Below, piece by piece: positions 10,820 through 20,700 of a stretch of DNA of 64,000 bases. The DNA comes from Anaspis maculata (lineage: Eukaryota > Arthropoda > Insecta > Coleoptera > Scraptiidae). The notes under the pieces were generated by a model. That model ran no database searches, had not been told where the DNA came from, and worked only from the letters and a program-made list of their open reading frames with translations. The first letter of the stretch is position 1, and every line of letters begins with the position of its first letter. Where the stretch lies: positions 4,464,001 to 4,528,000 of the forward strand of contig OX421963.1 of assembly GCA_949128115.1 (NCBI GenBank). The letters run 5' to 3'. The position numbers and the translations under genes were made by a program.

Positions 10820-12135
10820 TGTAACGGTTTGAACGACGCGGAGAAATAAAACGAATAAAAAGGTTTTGATAGGGTTTTTTATTGGCGATAGTCAGAGAAA
10901 AGAAATCCGGGCACTCAGATAATTTCCGCAAAGCCGAAACCTCGGTGTCGATCCGCCCGCAGGGGTTGGCTCTACCGGTTAACATCTCCGCCGAGGTACG
11001 TTTTATCCTGCAACCCCAGACCCCAAAATTAATTTTTTCATATAGGTTTCAAGCGCGGTGTCTTCGGTATATGGGTCTCTGATACCTCCTAGCTCCCGCC
11101 CTTCAGTCTTCACGGGACTTCTTGCGTTGCTAGCGTTCAGCAACGGGGCCGACGATAGTCCGGACTAGGAAGCGCAGTCTTCGATGGGACCCATACCAGC
11201 TGAAAAAAGGAAGATTGGAATTAGATCAATCCGGCAGGGAGTAAACTGTCCATCGCGTTCCTTGTCATCGCCTGCTGATTTCGCCAGGACCATCACGACG
11301 GAATTTCATCCTTGGGGACCGTGTCCATAGTGTCTTGTGGGCTTCCGGGACAGCATCGTGGATCTGTGTCTGGAGAGTCCTGCTCGTGGTAACTCGTTTC
11401 CCTGTAGGTACGTGACCTCTGATTACCCGCCTTTTGCGTTCGAAGCACGGTACTTACCTAGTACCCATCACGTAGGTATAACCCATATGTGCACATGTGT
11501 AGTTTCCCCCTGCGTGATTCGTTTCATGGAGGCCCCGGTAGGCCATGAAGGTGAGGTGGTTAGGACGTTACCGGTCCTGGTTAGGGAGCGAGTGTCCTAC
11601 GGGAGGGCTTCGCGGTTTTTTTGCGGCATTGTGGGCGTCCCGGAGTCTCGCCGGAACATCGGCATAGCGGTCCACCAAAGGGGGCACCTTGCCCAAGACA
11701 AGAGTGCCACTAGGCTTGTCCAACGGCGGCGAAGTCGTCGCAGACCATGTGAAGTCTTTCACCACACCATTCCACATAGTTAAAATTCACTTTTATCATT
11801 TAATCACGCAATAAAGCCATTAGTTACATTTTATCATAACCCCACTTATCGTTTATTTTCCCTCCAAATTATCACGAGCTGTCAAGGTGACGTTTGGAAG
11901 GTTTGGCTGTCGGTTTGACGTTTTAGCGGTACATCGTGCCTACTACGGGCGTTTGGGTCTACCGGGAGCAGAGTTTCATGATCTATCGGGTGATCAGAAA
12001 CAAGATTACTCTTGCACTCGATTGGCGCCTTATAAATTCCAGAGAACACCCACCGGAACCCACACCCAGCCGCCGACATATGAGCACCGGAGCACAGTAA
12101 CTGATAACTAGTGTTTTGAGACGGTTACCGTTACA
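10820..12135. mobile_element. Solo LTR, 1316 bp, with CGAT target duplication
   Basis: The block starts TGTAACGGTTTGAACG and ends GACGGTTACCGTTACA, i.e. TGTAACGG...CCGTTACA, the TG...CA inverted ends of an LTR. CGAT lies on both sides (10816-10819 and 12136-12139). Deleting the block plus one CGAT makes the host retrotransposon read SYLSNRMQYVAERTEGG in frame. No gag/pol coding or second LTR is present, so this is a solo LTR left by LTR-LTR recombination. A 4 bp duplication fits Ty3/gypsy-type integrases. AATAAA occurs at 11810 (+) and near 10875 (-), so orientation is open; TATAAG on the - strand near 12033 followed by AATAAA near 10875 slightly favours -. Confidence 0.85.
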
Positions 12136-12761
12136 CGATTTGACAGATAACTAGCAAACAAGTTGAGTGTAACCCCTCTAACTCCATATTTCTCAAGTTT
12201 TTGTAGGAGAATGCTATGCTCGACGCTATCAAAGGCCTTTGAGAGGTCTAAGCAGAGAGCGACAGTTCTGTTTTTTTCGTTCATGGAATGCAAAATGTCA
12301 GTCAGGGCCACACACACAGATCTAATCGTAGATCGTCCCCTTCTGAACCCGTTTTGATTAGTATTTAAGATGTTTTCTCGATCGAAGAAAGTGAGAATTC
12401 TGTTTGCAATTATTTTCTCGAAAATCTTGCTGCAATTGTTCAATATAGCAATTGGACGATAATTGTTGATGTTACTCTTATCGCCTTTCTTGAAAACTGG
12501 TTTAATTTTTGCGCATTAAAGTTCAGAAGGGAACGCACCCGTAACGAAACTTGTATTTATTATGTGGCAGAGTGGTTCCGCTATGTGCCGTGCAACGCAC
12601 TTGATCAATTTAGTCGGGACTTCATCTTCTCCCACAGAAGAGGTATTCCTCAATGACCCAATTACGCCAATGACCTCCTCCTTTGCAACTGGCTGCAAAA
12701 AGAGTGAATTGTGGTTGCATCTCACTTTACTCAGAGGGATATGGAACAGCGTGTAAAACAA
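12108..12761 (-). pseudogene. RT domain N-terminal half of CR1/L2-like copy 1
   Basis: Two frames (12516-12761 and 12108-12443) carry RT blocks 0-4: PTKLIKCVARHIAEPLCHII, then the K-P-V-F-K-K-G-D block between frames (about 12490), NNYRPIAIL, KIFEKIIANRI, QNGFRRGRST and LDLSKAFDSVEH with the first catalytic aspartate. One stop near 12514 interrupts it. It continues beyond the solo LTR at 10815. Confidence 0.75.
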
Positions 12762-13215
12762 CTCAAATTGACTCCAAGGAAACAGATTACGGATGAGAAG
12801 ATGATGGAAGAGGCGGAAAAACTCCTACCCAAACAAGAACTCATCAAATGAAAATATGAAGAGCTCGCCGAAGAAAATATTCCAATTTTCACAATGTAAG
12901 AATTGAAAATGGCATCGGGTAAACTGGAAACACGTAAAGCCCCGGGTCCAGATCACGTGACACCGGAAATATTTGAAAATCGCGAAGGCAGTGGTTGAAG
13001 GAAGCAAAGACCTGTGTCTAAAAGTAATGAGCTACCACCTGATACATGGAATCCTCTAAAATATGGAAGGAGTCACGGTTGGTCTTGCTTGAGAAACCCC
13101 CGGAAGAAGGAGACGCGAGGGAAACCCTTAGATCAATATGTTGGATAAATTGCTTGGGTAAAATCATGAAAACTTTGATCACCGATAGACTGGAAGGAGA
13201 AATCAGAAGCAATGT
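12746..13215 (+). pseudogene. R1-like retrotransposon, part 2 (RT N-terminal region)
   Basis: Mixed frames read VKQLKLTPRKQITDEKMMEE, KLLPKQE, then KLETRKAPGPDHVTPEIFEN (12920-12980), and after frame changes WKESRLVLLEKPPEEGDARE, TLRSICWINCLGKIMKTLI and DRLEGEI to 13206. K-A-P-G-P-D and R..VLL.KP....RP..LL....K..E.LI..RL are the early RT blocks of the R1/LOA group. Together with 9225-9596 it is one copy split by the CR1/L2-like insertion. It ends abruptly in GAATGTTC repeat at about 13215. Confidence 0.65.
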
Positions 13216-14575
13216 TCAAGAATATTCCACAAAATTCGTTAGTGTTCTGGAATGTTCCACAATGATCTGGAATGTACCGGGATGCTTTTGAACGTTCCAG
13301 ACCATCCACAAATATTTCAGTACATACCGGAACATTCTGGAATGTGGTGGAGTGATCTCAAATGGTACTCTCGAAGTATGTTCTACAATGATATTGAATG
13401 TTTCCGAACGTTCCAGGCTACTCCTGAACATTTCAGAACATACCTGAACATCCTGGAATGTTGTAGCACGATCTAGAATGTTATATAATGCGTTTGAATG
13501 TTCCGGAATTTTTCCGAACCTTGCAGAGTATTCCCGATAACACCGGAACATTCTGGAATGTTGGATTTGAGTGTTTCAGAAGGTTTTCGAACGTTCCAAA
13601 CTACTCCTGAACATACCGGAACATTCTGGAATGTTGTGGAATGATTACGAATGCTTCACAATGATATGGAATATCCCGGAATGTTTTTGAACGTTTCAGA
13701 CTATTTCCGACCTTAACAGAACATACTGGAACATTCTTGAATATTGTGAAACGATTTTTGATGTTTCAAAATGGATTGGAACGATACGGAATGTTTCTGG
13801 ACCTCCCAGGCTATTCCCCAACATACGCGAATATTCTGGAATGTTGTGGAATGATCAAAAATGCTCCACAATGATCTGAAATGTTCCGGGAAGTTTCTGA
13901 ACGTTCCATAATATCCCGACCATTCCAGAACATACCGGAACATTTTGGAATGTTATGGAATGTTTTCAAATGTTTCACAATGATCTGGAATGTTCCGGGA
14001 TGTTTCTGAACGTTACAGGCTATCTCCGAAGATTCTAGAACATACTAGAACATCCTAGAATGTTGTGGAATTATCTCGAATACTTTTGAATGTTCTGAAC
14101 AGTTCTAGGCATTCTAGAGGGTGGAAGCTCCAGCCCTTATACCTAACTTTGAAAAACATTCGCTCCAGATAAAGCCAGGAACCTTCTTCATGGATGGGGA
14201 ATAGAGGGCTACGACACCATGTTACTCTTTTGATCGTATCGGTACTCGTTTCTGACTTTTTGAGTTTTGGCGCACACACTGTAGATACATTGACTTATTT
14301 TATCCGAACGTTCCAGATAAATTTCGAACATTCCAGAACGTACCGGAACATTCTGGAATGTCGTGGGATGATCTCGAATACTCTCGGATGTTCTGGACTG
14401 TTCTAGACATTTTTAGAGGGCGAAAAACTTCCAGCCTTTGCATCTTTGGAAGCACACCCTTCAGGTAAAAACGGAAACCTTCTTCATAGATGGGGGATAA
14501 GGGGTAACCACACCATTATAATAACCCCTTCGATTGAGTTTTAACGGCACAAAGATTAGACATCAACTTATGACG
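13216..14575 (-). mobile_element. Helitron-like element, copy 3, partial, inverted
   Basis: This is the - strand counterpart of the 5' half of the element at 14654. It has the same conserved 5' segment (CTTTGTGCCG, ACGAGTACCG, ATGAAGAAGGTTTCCGTTTT, AAGGGCTGG) at about 14105-14270 and again at 14405-14570, then the GAA/TTC array at 13226-14100 and 14300-14400. The duplicated 5' segment suggests internal duplication or two joined fragments. Neither the exact TC start nor the hairpin/CTAG end is present; the left side stops at the R1-like fragment. Confidence 0.55.
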
Positions 14576-14859
14576 GCTTTACAGAACCTCGTATGTCGCC
14601 GGCGACAGTCCCCCACTCCACTGTAGTAAATAATAATGAATCATAATCCTTGATCAATATATATAATAAAAGTAAGTGCCAAATCTTTGTGCCGCTACAA
14701 CTCAGAAACGAGTACCGCTACGATCAAAGGAGTTATATGGTATGGTAGCCCTATATCCCCCATCGATGAAGAAGGTTTCCGTTTTTACCTAAAGGGCGTG
14801 CTTTTGAAGATATAAGGGCTGAAAATTTTTAGCTCTTTAGAAATGTCTAGAACAGTCCA

Positions 14860-17190
14860 GAGCTTTCGAGAGTATTCGAGACCATTCAACAACATTCCAG
14901 AATGTTTCGGTATGTTCTGGAATGTTCTGAAATATCTTCAACGTTCGAATAATAAAAGAAAGTGTACAGAGGTAGGTGCCGGAACTCAGAAACGAGTCCC
15001 AGTAGGATCAAAGAAGTTATATAGTGTGGAAGCCCTTTATGTCCCATCCATGAAGAAGGTTCTTGGTTTTATTTGAAGGGCGGGTTTTTTTGAAGATAAA
15101 AGGGCTGGAACTTTAGCCCTCTAGAATGTCTAGAACAGTCCAGAACATCCGAAAGTATTCGAGATCAATCAACAACATGCCAGAATGTTCCGGTATGTTC
15201 TACAATATCCTGGAATAGCCTGGAACGTTCGGAAACATCCCGGAACATTCCAGATCATTCCATAACATTCAAAAATGTTACAGTGTGTTGGAAAATGTTC
15301 GGGAATAGTCTGGAACGGTCGGAAACATTCCGCAACATTCCAAATCATTGTGGAACATTCGAAATTATTCTACAACATTCCAAAATGTTCCGGTATGTTT
15401 GGGAATGGTCGAGAATAGTTTGGGATGTTCGGGAACATCCCGTGATTATTCCACAACATTCCAGAATGTTCGGGTATATTCGAGAATAGTCTGGGAAGTT
15501 CTGGAACATTCCGAAACATTCCAATCCATTGTGGTACCTACATTCGAGATCGTTCCACAACATTTCAGATTCCAGAATGTTCCGGTACGTTCTAGAATGT
15601 TCGAGAATAGTCTGGAACGTTCGAAAACATCCCGGAACATTCCAGATCATTGCGGAACATTTCAGATCATTCTACAACATTCCAGAATGCTCAGGTACGT
15701 TATGGAATGGTCAGGAATAGTCTGGAATGTTCCTAAACATCCCGAAATATTCCAGATTATTGTAGAGCATTCAAAATCATTCCATAACAGTCCAAAATGT
15801 TTTGATATGTTCTAAAATGATCGGGATCATCTAGAACGTTCAAAAACATCCCGGAACATTCCAGATCATTGTAGAGCATTCTTGATCATTTCACAACATT
15901 CCAGAATGTTCCGGTATGTTCGGGAGTAGTCTGGAAGGTTCAGAAACATTCCAGAATGTTCCATTATGTTCTAGAATGATCGAAAATAGTCTGGAACGTT
16001 CGGAAACATCCTGGAACATCCTAGATCATTGTGGAACATTCGGGATCCTTCTATAACATCCCAGAATGTTCTGGAATTGTCGGGAATAGTCTGGAACGTT
16101 CTGGAACATTCCGAAACATTCCAATCCATTGTGGTACCTACATTCGAGATCATTCCACAACATTTCAGATTCCAGAATGTTCCGGTATGTTCTAGAATGT
16201 TCGAGAATAGTCTGGAACGGTCGAAAACATCCCGGTACATTCCTGATCATTGTGGAACATTCCAAATTATTCTATAACATTCCAGAATGTTCCGGTTGGT
16301 TCTGGAATGGTCGGAAATAGTCTGGAATGTTCGGAAACATTCCAAAATATCCCAGATCATTGTAGAGCATTCAAAATCATTCCATAACAGTCCAAAATGT
16401 TTTGGTATGCTCTAAAATGGTCGAGATCATCTAGAACGTTCAAAAACATCTCGGAACATTCCAGATCATTGTAGAGCATTCGTGATCATCTCACAACATT
16501 CCAGAATGTTCCGGTATGTTCGGGAGTAGTCTGGAACGTTCGAAAACATCCCAGAATGTTTCATTATGTTCTAGAATGATCGAAAATAGTCTGGAACGTT
16601 TGGAAACATCCTGGAACATTCCAGATCATTGTGGAACAGTCGAGATCATTCTTCAACATTCCAGAATGTTCTGGAATTGTCGGAAATAGTCTGGAACTCC
16701 CGAAAACATCCCGGATCATTCCAGATCACTGTGGAACATTTCAGAACACCCTTGAAAAATCCTGCAACATTGTGGACCATTCCAAGCCTTTTTGGTGTGG
16801 AGCCACCTATTGGTAGAGGTGCAGTACAGAATAAGTACAGAATATTCGAGAGTATTCAAGATCATTCCACAACATTCCAGAATGTTCCCGTATGTTCTGG
16901 AATGTTTGGGAATTGTCTGGAACGTTCGAAGACATCTCGAAACATTCCAGATCATTGTGGAACATTCTAGGACACTCTTGAAAGTTTCTGGGACATTATG
17001 GACTATTCGAAGCCTTTTTGGTGTGGGGCCACCTATTGGTAGAGGTGCAGTACAGAATATTCGAGAGTATTCGAGATCATTCCACAACATTCTAGAACGT
17101 TCCGGTATATTCTGGAATATTCAGGAATAGTCTGGAACGTTCGGCCAGGAACATTCTGGAACACTCTCGAATGTTGTGGATTCTGGAGAG
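14860..17190 (+). repeat. GAA/TTC array: tandem heat-shock-element-like repeats, copy 1
   Basis: The array consists of GAACATTCCAGAATGTTC-type words in which GAA and TTC alternate every 5 bp, e.g. CATTCCAGAATGTTCCGG. nGAAnnTTCnnGAAn is the consensus bound by heat-shock factor trimers. Higher-order units of about 110 bp (eleven 10 bp modules) can be followed, for example from GATCATTGCGG at 15646 to GATTATTGTAG 110 bp later. Near 16780 and 17010 the units include a piece (TTTTTGGTGTGG...CCACCTATTGGTAGAG) resembling the promoter-proximal sequence. Open frames here are artefacts of periodicity. Confidence 0.85.
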
Positions 17191-17246
17191 TTGTGGTTCA
17201 TTCGAAACTTTCCTTTGGTTTGAGTGGGGCTACCCATTAGTAGGGT

Positions 17247-17254
17247 TATATAAA
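17247..17254 (+). promoter_or_regulatory. TATA box, TATATAAA
   Basis: TATATAAA stands just downstream of the GAA/TTC array and 67 bp before the ATG at 17314. The same box is kept at the same place in copy 2 (58099-58106, - strand). Array plus TATA has the layout of a heat-shock-type RNA polymerase II promoter. Activity is inferred, not shown. Confidence 0.55.
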
Positions 17255-17313
17255 ACAAGATCCGTCGTGGTTTGAAACACCTGTTTCTTGCCAGTTGTTA
17301 TTGAAAAGTTGAT

Positions 17314-17519
17314 ATGATATACATTTTACACAATGCCCAACGTGGAAGAGGAGATCTTGCCAGTTTTGTAGCAAAATGGCGAAAAAGAAAACGAACAGCG
17401 AAAACATGAAAAAGTCGAAGAGCGCGAAGTACGGTAGACGTTCCCAAAGAATAAGTAGAATGAGCACCGTTAGATACAGATTAGTCACTAATAGAAATAT
17501 CACCCTACGAGAAGCGTGA
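17314..17519 (+). pseudogene. Short basic ORF of Helitron-like copy 1, one frameshift
   Basis: From the ATG at 17314 the frame reads MIYILHNAQRGRGDLASFVA and continues KWRKRKR, stopping at 17409. A second frame from the ATG at 17376 reads MAKKKTNSENMKKSKSAKYG and ends NITLREA at 17519. In copy 2 both parts form a single 68-codon frame, so a small indel in the A-rich run near 17380 broke it here. The product would be a small, lysine/arginine-rich peptide of unknown role. It may be the remnant of the N-terminus of a Helitron protein or of a captured host exon. Confidence 0.45.
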
Positions 17520-17530
17520 GCGAACGAGGA

Positions 17531-17738
17531 CTAGGTTTCGCTTAGGGGCCGCGAGGCGGCCCCGGCGAAAGCTAGTAGTTAATAATTTGAATGACACGAC
17601 GACAGGAACTCGTGTCGCGGGAGAGTTAGTACAGGTAGATCGAATCCTATTGGCCAGCGACACTGTCGCCGGTGACATACGAAGTTCTGTAAGGCCCCCA
17701 TTACTTACTTTTATTATAATACATATATTGATGATTAT
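17531..17738 (-). mobile_element. Minimal Helitron-like element sharing the 3' hairpin with copy 1
   Basis: On the - strand a second TC start, TCAATATATGTATTATAATA (near 17738, preceded by A), leads within 165 bp into the same GC-rich palindrome, which reads CTAG on this strand at 17531-17534, followed by T. The hairpin is nearly symmetrical (ACTAGGTTTCGC...GCGAAAGCTAGT), so it can serve as the 3' end of elements in both directions. A related but degenerate piece (TACAGAAC, CGTATGTC, CGGCGACAG) lies at 14575-14620. Confidence 0.4.
17545..17563 (+). other. Helitron 3' hairpin (copy 1)
   Basis: An 8 bp perfect GC stem, loop GAG, sits 8 bp before the terminal CTAG. In copy 2 the loop is GAA, keeping the stem intact. 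Outer pairs TTTCGC/GCGAAA and CTAG/CTAG extend the palindrome. Confidence 0.65.
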
Positions 17739-17739
17739 G

Positions 17740-20700
17740 TGCTCACTGCGGGGTGGTGCTCGCTTGTACTTGGAATCAAACTGAACCATATCGAAATTAC
17801 ACCGGGATAGAGCAAGGAGCTATCGCTAGAATGTTTTAGATTAACCTGTACTCGATGGCTTGTATTGCTCAAATTATCTGCAAATTTCCTCAAGTTTTTC
17901 GCGAACGCCCCGATGCTGAATTTCCAGCGATGGCTCTGAGCAAATTTCCACTTTCCACAACACGGCGCAGTTCATCATAAACACGAGTTTAATATTTCAG
18001 CTCAGCCGCCGGCTGCCAGCTTTAAGGCCGACGACGACGACAACGACGACGACTCGACGGGCCCCCGTCAACTCGATAGACAGGTAGATTGCATACTGTG
18101 CTCGCTGCCGGCAGCGTTGCCACGCGAACGTCTTTTCGATGTGTTCCATTCTGCTTGACACAGCGACGATTTGTTTTTTAATGAAAATCCAGGGAGAAGA
18201 GCAAGCGAAGCAAGAGAGCACGGCGCCGCCATCACCCACGGAGAAGTGTGCGGCACGCTTGCTGTTTGGAAAATTCGAATCCGAGAGACAAAACTTCAAT
18301 TTGATGACGAATGAGAAAAATACAATAAACGCGCGCGCGAAGGCGGCGACGGAGCCGCCACCACGCGACACCCGATGAAATCAAATTGAAAAGTTGATAA
18401 TGCTTCTGGGGGGGTCGGCGAGAGCAATTTCGAAACGAAATTTTCCAATCTTGGAGCATGGCATGGAAACAATTCTTTGGTTTGTGCTGTGCAAAGGGAG
18501 TCAGGGAGCACTCTGGAGCACCGAATCGCGCCCCCAAACCTTAACCGTTTTTTATTAATATATGGGTGCCAGGGAGCATTGTCGAGGGCACAGAGGTCGC
18601 CGCTGCTCCGGGGGGGTTACAACAGGAACCATTTTGAGAGTCGCCTTAAGAGACTCGTCTCTTTTGTGGAGAAAGCAGCAGCAGCCAACAGCGGCATAAT
18701 TATGTTTGCTTTGGCTTTATTCGAGTTTTTTTCTTCATCGTTTTCCCATGGAGGCGATGTTTGAGAAAAATTGAGACGCGCGGAATGAGATTTTTGCCCC
18801 GGCTTGGGTCTGGTGCATGTATAATGAGTCGTCGCCTGAAGGGATGCGGCGATATTTTTGTTACGTGCATAATATTAACAGTATGTCCTGATGTGCGCTG
18901 AACAAGTATACTCACGTAAAGTATATTTCCATTGATTTCCACAAAGAAAAAATGAGGCTTTTGTAACAGATTGTAACGTTCAATTTTCGCACCAGGAATT
19001 TGAAATAAATAGATAGGACAAAAAAGAGAGAACCGGCCTTATCGCGTCACTTCTTAGTGAATTTCGGCGAGCTCAAAAAAAAAGTTAGATAGTGGAAGCT
19101 AGTTTTAAAGTCGTGCCGAGAGCGTTGAAAATTTCCGAAGCCAAAAGGATTTGTTATTTTCCTACCAGAGAGGTCTTCTGGGATTCCACGGCTACGAAAT
19201 TTCATTATTGGAACGGTACCTGGCAAAAGGTCCGATTTTCTACGCAAGTATTGCGGATTTTTACGCTCGAGCACCGACGTTTTCCATCTTGTAGCTACCG
19301 CTTCTCGTTATCTTCGGAATTAAAAATTAAAGGCTAAATTACAGGCTCTTCTGTCTCCAGAGTGGGTGTTTTACTTCCCGATTTTCCTGAAGAAAAGTGC
19401 GTCGTGTGAGCCGATTTTTACACCACCTTCGAGGCTCCCATTTGTGTGATTCACGCCGTTCTACTTCATCCGCTTTGTCTATTTCTTCATCCGACTGGGA
19501 TGAATCGTCTTTCCTGTGGAAGTTCAGTGACCGGTGACGTCAGCAACTCACCACCCTGTGTTTTTTTTCCCGAGGGTCAAGTCAACATCAACACCACGTG
19601 TCAATTCGTGACGTCAACGCCGTGTTTTCTCGTGCGAGAAATCTACAGCTTGGGTAACTAGCAAGAAGAAGTGTTGAGTACCTCATGCTAAAATTTATTG
19701 TTTTTATTGTGTATTTCACCGATTTACTTTGGAAAATCATCAAGTAATTAATACTCGTCGTGTAGTTACAGTGCTTTCGTTGTGAAAATCTTATTTATTG
19801 GTCGTTCTATTAATAATAATATTTAATTATCACCTGCCTACGTTAGGGTCAGGTACCTCTTTCATCTTCGCTAGTCCATATGAATTTGTGACTCAAGGGT
19901 AGTCATTGCGCCAATTTTAGGTGAAGAACGTGACGTCACGGGGTTCAGTTAGTTTGCAAGGTAAACATTTTTGACTTCCAGTTTTGGAAGTAGGTAACTA
20001 CGTTAAGATAAAATAAAAGAGTACCCTTCTCCCTTGTGTATTTGGATTGACAATTGGTGTGCCTTTTTTTAAATTATTTGAATAAACATCACTTGTGTAT
20101 AAATAATTACGTAACTTCGACTTACACTTATCAAACTTCCGTCGAATTACAAACTGTTATTTCTCTTTATTTACTGTGCCGGTCTGAAATATCTGCGGAA
20201 ATAAATCCATAATTGGGAAGTCAAGTTTTATTGAACAACCCCTTTGCAACCCCGAAATAGTGAGTATTCTTCTAATCGAGTAAGTTTTAAATCCTGAATT
20301 TGGTCGGTAGGGTGCGAGGTTCGGTCACAGGTCTCACTCTTGACCGATCGACGGGTGTAACTTAGAGTGTGGCGCCCCCTTGAATTTTAATTTCGAACAA
20401 TACCCACCCCTCCAGCCTTCTGAGCAGCGGGACACCCTCGATCATAGTGATCCACCATCGTAGCTGACCAAAGGGATAATTGTAGGTGTTGGAAGATTTT
20501 CTCGCATCGCTACTAGCTGAAATTTCCCAAAGTCTCCAGAGTCTTTCTGGAATTCTTTAAAGTAATCCAGAGCTGTTGTAGTTTTTCCCTCAAGAATCTC
20601 TCACTTGTACCTACAAAAAAATTCCACCCAATTCCTAGTCCAGGAATTTTAGCTGTTTAAGTCGCAAATGGCGAACAAAAATGAAAACTAGCCGGATTTT

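Larger units (their letters stand above)
9597..12745 (-). mobile_element. CR1/L2-like non-LTR retrotransposon, copy 1, nested in the R1-like copy
   Basis: Read on the - strand, conserved RT blocks appear in order: VAKEEVIGVIGSL near 12690, MNNCSKIFEKIIANRILTFF from 12443, LCLDLSKAFDSVEHSILL near 12230, SYLSNR at 12137-12154, then after an LTR insertion MQYVAERTEGG, GVPQGSILGPLLY near 10745, LQFADDTSVV near 10660, FLGIGIDSRLDWSFHID near 10400 and LSYGVIFWG near 10250, ending HDTRNR near 10030. The 3' end carries a (TAGA)n tail at 9597-9614, as in the second copy at 31780. I see no endonuclease part, so it is 5'-truncated. AACAG flanks both sides (about 9591-9595 and 12745-12749) as a possible target duplication. 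The clade call (CR1/L2 group rather than jockey) is tentative. Confidence 0.8.
14654..17575 (+). mobile_element. Helitron-like element, copy 1, non-autonomous, 2.9 kb
   Basis: The 5' end is TCAATATATATAATAAAAGT, preceded by A. The 3' end is CTAG, followed by T, with a GC-rich hairpin (17545-17563, GGGGCCGC-GAG-GCGGCCCC) 8 bp upstream. TC...CTRR ends, a subterminal hairpin, insertion between A and T, and no inverted repeats or target duplication are the hallmarks of Helitrons. Order inside: conserved 5' leader (14670-14850), a second leader-like piece (14960-15120), GAA/TTC array to about 17190, TATA box at 17247, short basic ORF, hairpin. No Rep/helicase is present, so movement would need a partner in trans. 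Copy 2 at 57777-62042 has the same ends, which fixes both boundaries independently. Confidence 0.7.

Noticed and set aside
12025..12060. TGGCGCC near the end of the solo LTR as a primer-binding site
   Set aside because: It lies inside the LTR boundaries set by the TG/CA ends and CGAT duplication.
13216..13551. Open frames with recurring IPECSGTFWN-like or MFRNVLE-like words, also at 15345-16970 and 58113-60180
   Set aside because: They recur in every frame and on both strands because the 110 bp and 10 bp repeats lack stops; no codon bias or domain.
13226..17190. CRISPR-like array
   Set aside because: Spacers are not unique; the units are degenerate palindromic satellite in a eukaryotic, transposon-rich context.
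18000..18770. GC-rich region as coding exons
   Set aside because: Frames up to 124 codons exist on both strands with low-complexity stretches and no recognised motif; more likely regulatory or UTR.
20360..20400. TGGCGCCCCCTTG as a primer-binding site of an LTR retrotransposon
   Set aside because: No CA-ending LTR directly before it and no matching second LTR or pol sequence found.
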